A stretch of 64,000 nt of DNA, taken from NCBI GenBank assembly GCA_964588325.1, contig CAZPOR010000005.1:124001-188000 (forward strand), read 5' to 3'. The stretch comes from Thiovibrio sp964588325 (GTDB lineage Bacteria; Desulfobacterota; Desulfobulbia; Desulfobulbales; Desulfurivibrionaceae). Made by a program: the position numbers and the translations under genes. Under the pieces are notes generated by a model. It had not been told where the DNA came from. It searched no databases and saw only the letters and a list, made by a program, of their open reading frames with translations. This document shows positions 23,891 through 32,199 of the stretch, piece after piece. Numbering within the stretch: the first letter of the stretch is position 1; every line of letters begins with the position of its first letter.

Positions 23891-23947
23891 AAGGCAAGGC
23901 ACATCTCTGATTTTTAATCATGCACCATCAGCCCCATCATTCGTCAG
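23891..23947 (+). repeat. Direct repeat flanking the DUF4160/DUF2442 module, right copy
   Basis: Matches 23251-23309 with a few differences. A GTCGGGTAGAGC...GAAACCCGAC hairpin follows directly (about 23949-23980). Confidence 0.8.
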
Positions 23948-24075
23948 TCGTAGGTCGGGTAGAGCAAAGCGAAACCCGACACGACACATTGAGCGCGGAA
24001 GGCAACTCATGCAATATCGCGGGTCACAGCCGTAGGTCTAAGTGCCGAGTGCTGAGTGCTGAGGGAAAAGCTATT

Positions 24076-24228
24076 ACCACGAAGGTCACGAAGAGCACGA
24101 AGGGGTTTTTGGGTAAGAAACGGGCCGGGGTACCGAAAGAAATCGCGGCTGAAGCCGCTCCTACCCGCGCCCTCCTCTTTCGTGGATTTCGTGGCTGAAA
24201 ATAAAAAAACCTTCGTGGCCTTCGTGGT
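24076..24228. repeat. CACGAAG element, type with GGCTGAAGCC core
   Basis: The three-unit array at 24076-24102, the GAAATCGCGGCTGAAGCCGC core and the inverted array at 24211-24228 match 19981-20144. Confidence 0.85.
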
Positions 24229-24265
24229 CGAAAAAAAGTGCTGAGGGCCGAGGGGAAAAGCTGTT

Positions 24266-24384
24266 ACCACGAAGGACACGAAGAGCACGAAGGTTTTTTG
24301 TTTTTCCCGCCGCCTCGGTCGTACGCACCGGCACCCCCGGCGCCCTGTTGTTCGACCCTTTTTCAACTTCGTGTCCTTCGTGGT
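24266..24384. repeat. MITE-like CACGAAG element, 119 bp
   Basis: The left array of three units is identical to that at 20464. The GGTTTTTTGTTTTTCCCGCC core is shared. The inverted right array has two units. Confidence 0.85.
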
Positions 24385-24421
24385 GCAAACCTCAGTCCTC
24401 AGCACTCGACCTTACAGCCCT

Positions 24422-25573
24422 CTAAAAAATCTCCCCGGCCCACAACGCCTCGCGGAAATAACTCACCGGCATGATCTCTATCCCTTCCTCGGTGCGGCGC
24501 ACCTTTGCTTCCAGGCAGACCACGATGGCGCGGCCCACATCCTGCTGATCCTGCTTCAGCGCCCTGATGCCCTTAAGGTGATCGGAGGTGATTCTGGACA
24601 CGGCCTTTGCCTCGATGACCAGGGCCAGATCATTGATGACGAAATCCACCTCATGGCCGCTTGCCAGCCGCCAGTAGCTCAATTCGGCAAAGGTGTCGGA
24701 ATAGAGATTGTATGCGTCCAGCTCGTGGAAACACCAATTTTCAAAGGCCTTGCCGAACAGCTCCGAACCGGGCTCAAGATTCCCTCTCTTGGCCAGAAAA
24801 TTCACGACGCCGATGTCGGAAAAATAGAATTTCGGCGAGGAAACAACCCGGCGCTTGGGACGCTTGCGGTACGCAGGCAGCCACTTGCCCAGCAAGGTGT
24901 CGGTGAGGATGGCGAAGTATTCCTTGATGGTCTGACTGGAGACCCCGCAATCGCGGGCCATGGTGGAATAGTTGACCTGCTCGGTATCGGAAAGCGCGGC
25001 CAGGTTCAGGAAACCGGAAAACACCGGCAGATTGCGCACCAACCCTTCGGCCGCCACTTCCTCCTTGAGATAGTCGGCGACATAGGCGTTCAGGCGTTTT
25101 TTCGGATTGGCCGCGAGATAGATGCTGGGCAGGTAGCCATGGTTGAGCATCCGGGTCAGATCCCAATCCGCGCCCAACTCGCGGGAGACAAAGCCCCGCA
25201 ATTCGTAGCGCATGGCCCGGCCGCCCAGCAGGTTGGCATGCCCCCGCCGCATCTTGCGCGCGCTGGAGCCGCAGAGGGCAAAGCGCACCTGCAGATTTTC
25301 ATGCAGCCATTGCACCTCGTCGAGCAACCCCGGCACTTTTTGCACCTCGTCCACCACGACAAAACGCGGGGGATTTTTCTGCGCCTGCAATTCCTGGCGC
25401 AGCAACTCCGGCCGCTCAAGATAGCGCCGGTATTCTTCCGCCTTCAGCAAATCAACCCAGTACGCATCGGGATAGGCTTCGCGCAACAGGGTGGTTTTTC
25501 CGGTTTGCCTCGGCCCCCACAGAAAAAAGGTCTCGGCGCCGGGAGCAGGCAGATGCAACTGTCGAGTAATCAT
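24422..25573 (-). CDS. AAA ATPase with DUF4143 domain (second copy of the class)
   Basis: This 383-residue protein has Walker A WGPRQTGKTTL near residue 19, Walker B FVVVDEVQ near 70, and sensor ALCGSSARKMRRG near 94. In the C-terminus, SGHEVDFVIND and LALVIEAKAV match the DUF4143 acidic-Lys nuclease-like pattern. It shares architecture with 20740-21969 but little direct identity, so it is a separate lineage and not a recent duplicate. CACGAAG elements lie downstream. Function is unknown for the family. Confidence 0.88.
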   Translation of the reverse strand: MITRQLHLPAPGAETFFLWGPRQTGKTTLLREAYPDAYWVDLLKAEEYRRYLERPELLRQELQAQKNPPRFVVVDEVQKVPGLLDEVQWLHENLQVRFALCGSSARKMRRGHANLLGGRAMRYELRGFVSRELGADWDLTRMLNHGYLPSIYLAANPKKRLNAYVADYLKEEVAAEGLVRNLPVFSGFLNLAALSDTEQVNYSTMARDCGVSSQTIKEYFAILTDTLLGKWLPAYRKRPKRRVVSSPKFYFSDIGVVNFLAKRGNLEPGSELFGKAFENWCFHELDAYNLYSDTFAELSYWRLASGHEVDFVINDLALVIEAKAVSRITSDHLKGIRALKQDQQDVGRAIVVCLEAKVRRTEEGIEIMPVSYFREALWAGEIF

Positions 25574-25827
25574 TGCGCCTTTCTTTTTGCCTCACGGGAA
25601 ATTGAAAATAGGGACAGCGTCAAACGCCGGAAACAGAATTCCATTAATTTTCGTATAGCTGTTTTACCGGATAATTTCAAATGCAACTTGAAATATACTT
25701 GATATTTATGACCGTAACCCTGGCGTCAGTCCTGTTTGTTGACGTTTTTTTTCACCACGACGGGTTTTGGGTAAAAAGAACTGCCGGGGAATTCAGGAGT
25801 CATTCCGATTCTATTTCGAAGCGGCAA

Positions 25828-25914
25828 TAGTCAGTCACCTCCGGCAAAGCCGGAGGCTTGACGGTTGCTGGCCCCTCAAAGGGGCCTGACCGCAACCGGG
25901 TACAGACACTACCT
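25828..25914. repeat. Two-hairpin dispersed repeat, copy 2
   Basis: Near-identical to 8569-8655. Differences are confined to a few bases, such as the inner loop (CCCCTCAAAGGGG versus CCCCTTAAAGGGG). The rest of 25574-26181 holds only repeats: a palindrome at 25927, a CCCCCGGCAAAGCCGGGGG hairpin at about 26042-26060 and a CACGAAG array at 26142-26159. Confidence 0.75.
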
Positions 25915-25926
25915 TGTGCTTTCCGC

Positions 25927-25992
25927 CGTCTTTCCGGCGAAAGCCGGAATCCAGTGTCTTTTTTCCTGGTTCCCGGCTTTCGCCGGGAAGAC
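25927..25992. repeat. Palindromic element of the CCGGCGAAAGCCGG class
   Basis: CGTCTTTCCGGCGAAAGCCGG and the inverted CCCGGCTTTCGCCGGGAAGAC are joined by ATCCAG...CTGG. Compare 20349 and 53921. Confidence 0.7.
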
Positions 25993-26181
25993 ATGCTTTA
26001 CTTTACATGAAACCATTCCCGGAACTGTCAAACTTTACGAGTCCCCCGGCAAAGCCGGGGGTTTACCTTAAGGAAATTATGCGGGTAGGAGCGGCTTCAG
26101 CCGCGATTTCTTGCGGTTTCGTGGCTGAAAATCAAGAAAAGCTTCGTGCGCTTCGTGGTGCAAACTCTCAGCACTCAACCC

Positions 26182-28323
26182 TCAAAACCGATACTGCCAG
26201 ACCAGGGTGGCGCTGAGCGGCGGACCGTCCACCGGGCCGAAGAGATCGGGCTGCTGGTACTCCTGGTCCAGGAGGTTGCGGATGGTCAGGGTCACGGTAT
26301 CGCGGTCGGGGAAAAAGCCGGGCCTGCGGTAGCTCAGGTCCACCAGCAGGGGGGAAGCGTAACTTCCTTCCATGGCTCCCTTGTCGTAGCTGTAACGGAT
26401 GGGACCGCCGGTGCGGGCATTGAGCCGCACGGCATGGGCGGCGGTCGGCCGCCAGAGAAGACCGAGGCTGGCCAGCCACTCCGGCCCCTGCTCCACCGGC
26501 ACCTCCCAGGTCTCGTACACCGAGGAGGGAGTGCCGTCGGAACCGATGAAGGGAAAGAGCAAGCCGCGGAAATTCTCCTCACCGCCGTTGCCGGCAAAGG
26601 CGGAAAACGCTCCATGGAGGGTGAGGGTGCGATGCAGCTCCATGGAGCCGGCCACCTCCCCGCCGGAGAGGTTCCGGGTTGCGGGCAGGGAGAGACCGCC
26701 GTAGGGATTCTCGGCGCGGTGGTTATCCAGGCGGCTGTGGAACAGGGTGAGTTCAAGTTGGCCGCCGGAGGCCGGAGTCCAGAGGAGCTGACCGCTTACG
26801 GTGCGGACCGCCTCGGCTTCGAAGCGCTGGTTGTCGAAGAGCTGGCTTGAGTAGGGGCTGCGATAGGAGGTGCCGTAGGTTGCCTTCAAACGCAACTGTT
26901 CGGTCAGCGGCCGGTGGAAACCCAGGGTGTAGCTGTGGGTGGCCTCGTACTGGCTGTGGTCATCCAGCCGCCCGCCGAGCCACCATTCGGTCTCGCCCCA
27001 CTGGTAGCGGAACTGGCCAAAGAGCGAACCGAGGCTGTTGCTGAAATCCGCTTGCACCACCCGTGGGACAAGGGGCAGGAAGAGCGCCTCGTCGGGGGTG
27101 AGGAAGCTGGGCAGAAAGCCGTCGCGCACCATGGCGCCGTCCACCCGGTTGTGGCGCCAGGAGGCGCCGGTGGTGAGCAGGCCCCGGGAAAGCAGCCGCC
27201 GGTCCCAGAGCAGCGCAAGCTCGCTCACCTGGTTCCACTGCCGGCGCTCGATGTTGGCGTCGCGCACCTCATAGCCGGTCTCCTGCACAAAGCCGGTGAG
27301 GGTATAGTGGCTTGGCCCATACTCCTTGCTGGCCGTGGCCTTGAGCAGATTGACCGGCGTTTTCTTGGCCCCGTCCCAGCGGATGGATTCGTCGCTGCTG
27401 GCCATGGCGTAGCGCCGGGTGAAATCGGACCAGCGGCCTGTGAGATGGAGCCAGTCGCCGTACTGCAGGGTGCCAACCGCCTCGGCAAACTCGGAGGAAT
27501 CCACGCTGTCGGCGGCGCGTTGGCCGGATTGACGCTCCTCCACGGAAATGCCGGGGTCATGGAATTGCTGCCGCAGGCCGGAAAGGGCGAGAAAACCGTC
27601 CCATTGCTGTTCTGCCCGGCCCCAGGCAAGGGTGGCGCCGCCGAGGCCCTCGCTGCCGGCCATGAGGCCGGCTTCGGTTCCGGGCTGCTGCCGGCCGCGC
27701 CGAGGCACCAGATTGACCACCCCGCCGAAGGCGTCCGGCCCCCAGAGCACCGAACCCGGGCCGCGGACGATCTCCACCCGCTCCACCGCCGCCAGCGAGA
27801 GTTCCTGATCGAGCGGCGCGAAACTCTTGGTCACATCGGTGGTCATGGGCACCCCGTCGTAGAGAAAGAGGATGGAGTCCCGCATGCCGCGCAGGTAGGG
27901 CACACTGCCGCGGCCGCCGGAGGCGATGAAAAAGCCCGGCTGGTCGGCCAGCAGCTCGGCCAGGGTGCGCCAGCCGTTGTGTTCGATGGTTTCGCGGGAA
28001 ACCACCGAGACCATGGCCGGAGCGGTGGTGGGCGACTCGGGATGGCGGGAGGCCACGGTCACCATCGGCGCGGACTCGCCAACAAACATGAGCATGGTCT
28101 CGGTCAGGGGATCATCGCCCGTCAGAGCGCTGCTCGGGACAGCGGCAACGGAGACAACATTCAATTCTGTCCCCAATACCGCGACGGTCTCGGCCGGGTC
28201 GCCCGCCCAGACCGTGACGGGATTGGCGAGGAGAAGAAACAGGGAAAAAAGAGTACTGAGGGCTGAGCAGTGGCGCCGCTGCCCCATGTTGGTCTTTTCT
28301 TGCTGTCCGCTTTGCATGCTCAT
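26182..28323 (-). CDS. TonB-dependent outer membrane receptor
   Basis: This protein of about 713 residues has an N-terminal export signal (hydrophobic core STLFSLFLLLANPVTVWA). A plug domain follows (VSVVSRETIEHNGWRTLAEL, RGMRDSILFLYDGVPM, VERVEIVRGPGSVLWGPDAF), then a beta-barrel ending in Phe (VWQYRF). It imports a scarce ligand with energy from TonB; the ligand is unknown. Start choice is uncertain (28323, 28317 or 28287). Longer frames would translate repeat DNA. It is the last gene after a substrate-binding protein, kinase and sigma-54 regulator, so it may be the regulated target. Confidence 0.88.
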   Translation of the reverse strand: MSMQSGQQEKTNMGQRRHCSALSTLFSLFLLLANPVTVWAGDPAETVAVLGTELNVVSVAAVPSSALTGDDPLTETMLMFVGESAPMVTVASRHPESPTTAPAMVSVVSRETIEHNGWRTLAELLADQPGFFIASGGRGSVPYLRGMRDSILFLYDGVPMTTDVTKSFAPLDQELSLAAVERVEIVRGPGSVLWGPDAFGGVVNLVPRRGRQQPGTEAGLMAGSEGLGGATLAWGRAEQQWDGFLALSGLRQQFHDPGISVEERQSGQRAADSVDSSEFAEAVGTLQYGDWLHLTGRWSDFTRRYAMASSDESIRWDGAKKTPVNLLKATASKEYGPSHYTLTGFVQETGYEVRDANIERRQWNQVSELALLWDRRLLSRGLLTTGASWRHNRVDGAMVRDGFLPSFLTPDEALFLPLVPRVVQADFSNSLGSLFGQFRYQWGETEWWLGGRLDDHSQYEATHSYTLGFHRPLTEQLRLKATYGTSYRSPYSSQLFDNQRFEAEAVRTVSGQLLWTPASGGQLELTLFHSRLDNHRAENPYGGLSLPATRNLSGGEVAGSMELHRTLTLHGAFSAFAGNGGEENFRGLLFPFIGSDGTPSSVYETWEVPVEQGPEWLASLGLLWRPTAAHAVRLNARTGGPIRYSYDKGAMEGSYASPLLVDLSYRRPGFFPDRDTVTLTIRNLLDQEYQQPDLFGPVDGPPLSATLVWQYRF

Positions 28324-28429
28324 CTCTTCCCGTCCCTCTCCACTCATTCCTGTTGCCCTGCCCTTTTCAAACTTCGTGCGCTTCGTGGTGCAACCCCATC
28401 CAGCCATCACTTTTCAACCCTCTTTGTTC

Positions 28430-28574
28430 ACCACGAAGGACACGAAGAGCACGAAGTTTTTTTGTTTTCTTCCGGGCAGACTCATCGTGGCAGGGCGGTT
28501 CCTCCTGCCATACGCACCGCCTACCCCTGCGCCTTGCTGTGCAACCCTTTGTAATCCTTCGTGCGCTTCGTGGT
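28430..28574. repeat. MITE-like CACGAAG element, 145 bp
   Basis: A left array of three units and a right inverted array of two. The core includes CTTGCTGTGCAACCCTTTGT, shared with the unit at 30520. It separates the TonB receptor from the regulator gene. A lone inverted array lies at 28372-28389. Confidence 0.85.
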
Positions 28575-28589
28575 GCAAAACCTCACCCC

Positions 28590-30026
28590 TCATTCCTCCG
28601 GCTTCTGCCTCCTCACCACAATCCGCTGCACCCGCACCGAAAAGCCGGGGCCTGGCGGTGCGGCCGGCCCCTCCTCCAGCAGGCCAAGCAGGGTGCGGAA
28701 ACGCTGCCGGCTCACGTTGAGCAGGCGGGACGCGCTGCTTTGGTTGCCGGCGGTCAGATCCAGGGCCTGGCGGACGATGCTGCGCTGGAGTTCTTCGTAA
28801 TCGATGCCGGTGGCGGGCAGCCGGAACGGCTCACCGTCCGCCGCAGCCACGGCCCCCGGCTGGAGGCCCAACTGGGGGAAATCATCGGCGGTCAGGGGGA
28901 GCGTCACGCCGCCTTTCAGAATCGTGGCCCGTTCCACCATATTGAAGAGTTCCCGCACGTTGCCGGGCCAGGGGTATTCCTGCAGCAACCGCTGGGCAGC
29001 CGGGGTAAGGATCTCTCCCGCCACCTTCGGCCCGCCGATTTTTTCCAGACCGTGGCGCACCAGGGGAGCGATGTCCTGCTTGCGTTCCCTGAGGGGCGGC
29101 AGGTGGATCGGAAAGACGGCCAGCCGGTAATAGAGATCCTCCCGGAAGGAGCCCTCCCCGCAAAGCCGCGTCAGATCCCGGTTGGTGGCGCAAACGAGCC
29201 GGCAGCCCACCGGAATTTCCTGATGGCCGCCCACCCGCTGAACGCTTTTCTCCTGAATGGCCCGGAGCAGCTTGGCCTGGGCCTCGATGGGCAGCTCGCC
29301 TATTTCGTCGAGAAAGAGGGTGCCGCCGGCCGCGAACTCGAATTTGCCGGGCCGGGCCTTGTCGGCGCCGGTAAAGGCCCCTTTTTCGTGGCCGAAAAGC
29401 TCCGACTCAAGAAGAGATGGCGCCATGGCGGCGCAGTTCACCGCGACAAAGCGCTCATGACAGCGGCTGCTCGCCTGGTGGATGAGCCGGGCCACCACCT
29501 CCTTGCCGGTGCCGGACTCGCCGGTGAGGAGCACCGTGGCTTCGCTGGCCGCCACCTTCACCGCCAGGTCGTGGACCGTGGCCATGGCTGCCGAGGCAAA
29601 AATAAGCGGTCCGCCGCCCACGCCGATGACCTCCTTCTTCAAGCGGATATTCTCCGCCATGAGCCGTCGCACTCCCAAAGCGCGCTCCACCGCGAGCAGC
29701 ACCGCAGGCTCGGCAAAAGGCTTGACCAGATAGTCGGCCGCGCCGAGGCGCAAGGCCTCCACCGCCGACTCCAGGTTGGCAAAGGCGGTGATGAAGATCA
29801 CCGGACACCCCAGCTCCCGTTCGCGGATGGCGGCCAACAGCTCAAAGCCGCTCATGCCCTCCATGCGGATGTCCGAGACGACCAAATCCACCGCCTCCTC
29901 TTCGAGCAGGGCCACGGCCGCCTCGCCGCTGGCCGCCTCGCAGGCCTGATGGCCGGCAGCCTCCAGCATGAGCCGGAGAATCACCCGGATTTTCTCTTCG
30001 TCGTCAACGATCAGTATGCGAGCCAT
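28590..30026 (-). CDS. NtrC-family sigma-54-dependent response regulator
   Basis: This 478-residue protein starts with a receiver domain (MARILIVDDEEKIRVIL; phospho-acceptor Asp in DLVVSDIRM near 53). A central AAA+ domain follows (GESGTGKE Walker A near 168; sigma-54 contact loop GAFTGADKA near 215). It ends with a Fis-type helix-turn-helix (QSSASRLLNVSRQRFRTLLG). It activates sigma-54 promoters after phosphorylation. The cognate kinase is almost certainly the product of 30675-32108, from which it is separated only by inserted repeat elements. The start is ATG with no visible problem. Confidence 0.95.
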   Translation of the reverse strand: MARILIVDDEEKIRVILRLMLEAAGHQACEAASGEAAVALLEEEAVDLVVSDIRMEGMSGFELLAAIRERELGCPVIFITAFANLESAVEALRLGAADYLVKPFAEPAVLLAVERALGVRRLMAENIRLKKEVIGVGGGPLIFASAAMATVHDLAVKVAASEATVLLTGESGTGKEVVARLIHQASSRCHERFVAVNCAAMAPSLLESELFGHEKGAFTGADKARPGKFEFAAGGTLFLDEIGELPIEAQAKLLRAIQEKSVQRVGGHQEIPVGCRLVCATNRDLTRLCGEGSFREDLYYRLAVFPIHLPPLRERKQDIAPLVRHGLEKIGGPKVAGEILTPAAQRLLQEYPWPGNVRELFNMVERATILKGGVTLPLTADDFPQLGLQPGAVAAADGEPFRLPATGIDYEELQRSIVRQALDLTAGNQSSASRLLNVSRQRFRTLLGLLEEGPAAPPGPGFSVRVQRIVVRRQKPEE

Positions 30027-30067
30027 GGTTCCTTTTCCGCCGCTTCTGTCCCCTGCTGTGTTTTTTC

Positions 30068-30497
30068 ACCACGAAGCACACGAAGGGCACGAAGATTTTT
30101 ATAAAACAAACCGCTTTATGCCGTGTTGCAACAACACCACGTTAAAATTGAGCAGCAGGCCAATGCCTAGATTCGCCAGCTTCATGTAGGTCAGGAGTTG
30201 CGCTTCATGGATTTTCCTGATTGCATCCACACTCTTCAACTCAACGATAAGCAAATCCCCCACCACTATATCCGCGCGATAGCCACAATCCAAGCGTACA
30301 CCCTTATATGTCACAGGAAGAGGATGCTGGAGTTTAAACTCCAGTCCAACTGTTTTCAATTCATGAGCAAGACACTGTTCATAGGTCGATTCCAGGAGAC
30401 CAGGCCCAAGCTGACGATGGACTTCGAGGGCACAAGCGATCACCCGGTTCGAGAGTTGATCAAATTTCATTTTCGTGTCCTTCGTGCGCTTCGTGGT
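30068..30497. mobile_element. Putative GxxExxY gene cassette bounded by inverted CACGAAG arrays
   Basis: The left array 30068-30094 (ACCACGAAG / CACACGAAG / GGCACGAAG) and right array 30471-30497 (inverse of ACCACGAAG / CGCACGAAG / GACACGAAA) are each 27 bases and enclose only one gene. The outer flanks TTTTTTC on the left and GCAAA on the right match those of the gene-less elements nearby. Mobility is inferred from structure; no target duplication is evident. Confidence 0.6.
30099..30470 (-). CDS. GxxExxY protein (PD-(D/E)XK nuclease-like fold)
   Basis: This 123-residue protein carries the family signature GPGLLESTYEQCLAHEL near residues 22-38. A nuclease-like core follows: YRADIVVGDLLIVELKSVD (Asp, then Glu-x-Lys) near 60-80, as in PD-(D/E)XK enzymes. 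The activity of the family is not established to my knowledge. The ATG at 30470 directly abuts the right array. GAAGGA inside that array is the only ribosome-binding site and lies about seven bases upstream. The stop lies five bases from the left array. It interrupts the kinase-regulator operon in the same orientation. Confidence 0.9.
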   Translation of the reverse strand: MKFDQLSNRVIACALEVHRQLGPGLLESTYEQCLAHELKTVGLEFKLQHPLPVTYKGVRLDCGYRADIVVGDLLIVELKSVDAIRKIHEAQLLTYMKLANLGIGLLLNFNVVLLQHGIKRFVL

Positions 30498-30519
30498 GCA
30501 AATTCAGCTCTCTTTTTTG

Positions 30520-30652
30520 ACCACGAAGGACACGAAGGGGGGGGTTTTTAGGGCAAACTCATGGCGGCAGGCCGGTTCCTCCCGCCGCACGCACCGGCTG
30601 CCCTGCTGTGCAACCCTTTGTAATCCTTCGTGCGCTTCGTGCGCTTCGTGGT
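30520..30652. repeat. MITE-like CACGAAG element, 133 bp
   Basis: A left array of two units (ACCACGAAG / GACACGAAG) followed by a run of nine to ten G, a core with CTCATGGCGGCAGGC and GCTGTGCAACCCTTTGTAAT, and a right inverted array of three units ending at 30652. It lies 23 bases beyond the GxxExxY cassette and 23 bases before the kinase stop. Confidence 0.85.
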
Positions 30653-30674
30653 GAAAACCCTCAGCACTCAACCC

Positions 30675-32108
30675 TCAATCCTCAGCACTCTTTTTCAAGG
30701 GCACCTTCACCGTGAACACGGCGCCGCCCTCCGGCCGGTTCGCTGCGGCAATCGTGCCGCCATGGGCCTGGATCACTTCTTTGGCAATGGCCAGCCCCAG
30801 GCCGGTGCCCTTGGCCTTGGTACTGAAAAAAGGCTCGAAGATGCGGGGCAGGTTTTCGGGGGCGATCCCCGGGCCGCTGTCCTCGATGCGGATCACCATC
30901 TGTCGCGCGGTGGCGCTGAAACCAGCCCGGACCTTGCCCTCTGTTCCCGCCGCCTCCAGGCCGTTGCGCACCAGATTGCACAGCGCCTGCTCCAGCAGGC
31001 CGGGGTCACAACGGAGTATTCCTTGAAAATCCCGCCCCGCCGCCGCCGTTGTTTCGGCCTCCGCCCCCAGCAACCGGATGCGCTGGGCCAGGCCGGCCAC
31101 GAACTCCCCCACAGCCTGAGGCTGTAAAACCGCTTCCCGCGGTCGGGCAAAGAGCAGAAAATCCTCGATGAGCCGGTTGATCCGCTCGATCTCTTCATCG
31201 AGAAAATCCATCATCCGGCCCTTCAGCTCCGCCGCCGTCCCCTCTTTTTTGAGCATGTCCAGACTGCCCTTGATAATGGCCAGCGGATTCTTAATCTCGT
31301 GGGCGACGATCATGGAAAACCTGCCCACCTCGGCCAGCACCTGCTGACGCGCCATGGCGGCATGAGCCTCTTCGAGCTTTTTGCGCTGCGCCGCCAGGGC
31401 ATCGAGCATCTCGTTGATAGCGCCGGCAAGGGTATTGATTTCCCGGAGCGAACCGCCGCCTGCCCGCACGTCCATCCGCCCGCGCGAGACCTGGCCGGCC
31501 ACGCCGAGGAGTTCCAGCAGCGGCGCGGTGATCGCCCGCGAAAAGAGCCAGTAGAGGCCCGCCGCCGCCAGGGCCAGCCCCAGGGAGATCAGGGCAAAGC
31601 GGAAGGCCAGCAGCTTTTTGAGCTGCGCCAGGCCCGCCTGTGAATAGAAAATGGTCACCCGGCCCAGCACCTCTTCGTTGCCGGGAGCGACAAAAGGCGC
31701 CTCCTCCTGGCCCATACGGCTGGAGAACACCGCCGCGGAAACAAAGGCAAGGTTTCCCTGCGGTCGGGCATGGGCATTGCGAACGAGCACTTCTCCCCTG
31801 TTGTTGGCGACCTCCACGATCTGCACATCCCGCACTGCCAGCATGTTTTTGGTCAATTCCTCCAGGATCTTCCGGTTCTCCAGGAGAACCCCAACCTCGG
31901 CGTTGCTGGCCAGATAGGATGCTAGCAACTGGAAGTGGTCGCGGAATCGTGCCTTTTCAAAATGGACGGTCAGCCGGTAGCCGGCCACCCCCATGGCCAG
32001 TGCGGTGCCGATGATGGAAAAGAGCGCGATGGCGGTGAGCCTGCCCTGGATGGAACCGGGGACGAATCGCCGCCACGGGCCAATCTGCCGCGCACAACGC
32101 TTCAGCAT
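30675..32108 (-). CDS. Membrane sensor histidine kinase
   Basis: This kinase of about 477 residues has two membrane segments (about residues 25-45 and 180-200) around a periplasmic sensor region, then a HAMP linker. The dimerisation domain has the phospho-His in IVAHEIKNPLAII, and the ATPase domain has NLVRNGLEAA (N box), EDSGPGIAPE (G1) and GTGLGLAIAKEV (G2). It should phosphorylate the NtrC-type regulator downstream. ATG 32108 is preferred over a TTG seven codons earlier. The substrate-binding protein gene ends 91 bases upstream, suggesting it supplies or modulates the signal. Confidence 0.93.
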   Translation of the reverse strand: MLKRCARQIGPWRRFVPGSIQGRLTAIALFSIIGTALAMGVAGYRLTVHFEKARFRDHFQLLASYLASNAEVGVLLENRKILEELTKNMLAVRDVQIVEVANNRGEVLVRNAHARPQGNLAFVSAAVFSSRMGQEEAPFVAPGNEEVLGRVTIFYSQAGLAQLKKLLAFRFALISLGLALAAAGLYWLFSRAITAPLLELLGVAGQVSRGRMDVRAGGGSLREINTLAGAINEMLDALAAQRKKLEEAHAAMARQQVLAEVGRFSMIVAHEIKNPLAIIKGSLDMLKKEGTAAELKGRMMDFLDEEIERINRLIEDFLLFARPREAVLQPQAVGEFVAGLAQRIRLLGAEAETTAAAGRDFQGILRCDPGLLEQALCNLVRNGLEAAGTEGKVRAGFSATARQMVIRIEDSGPGIAPENLPRIFEPFFSTKAKGTGLGLAIAKEVIQAHGGTIAAANRPEGGAVFTVKVPLKKSAED

Positions 32109-32199
32109 CGGCGGGGTTTCCTGTTGCAACAGAAGGCAGCATGGCAGTGCTTTTTCGTATGCATCGCCTCCTGACTCCCGTGTTCTGTCTTCCGGTTTC

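Noticed and set aside
19962..24405. Short frames with HHEGHEEHEGF or LRVLRGLRG-like repeats
   Set aside because: These are translations of the CACGAAG arrays, not proteins.
26914..28266. 450-codon plus-strand frame opposite the TonB receptor
   Set aside because: Antisense shadow with Gly/Ala/His bias and no domain.
19887..30652. CRISPR array
   Set aside because: Units are 9 nt, contiguous and in inverted pairs; there are no regular unique spacers and no cas genes.
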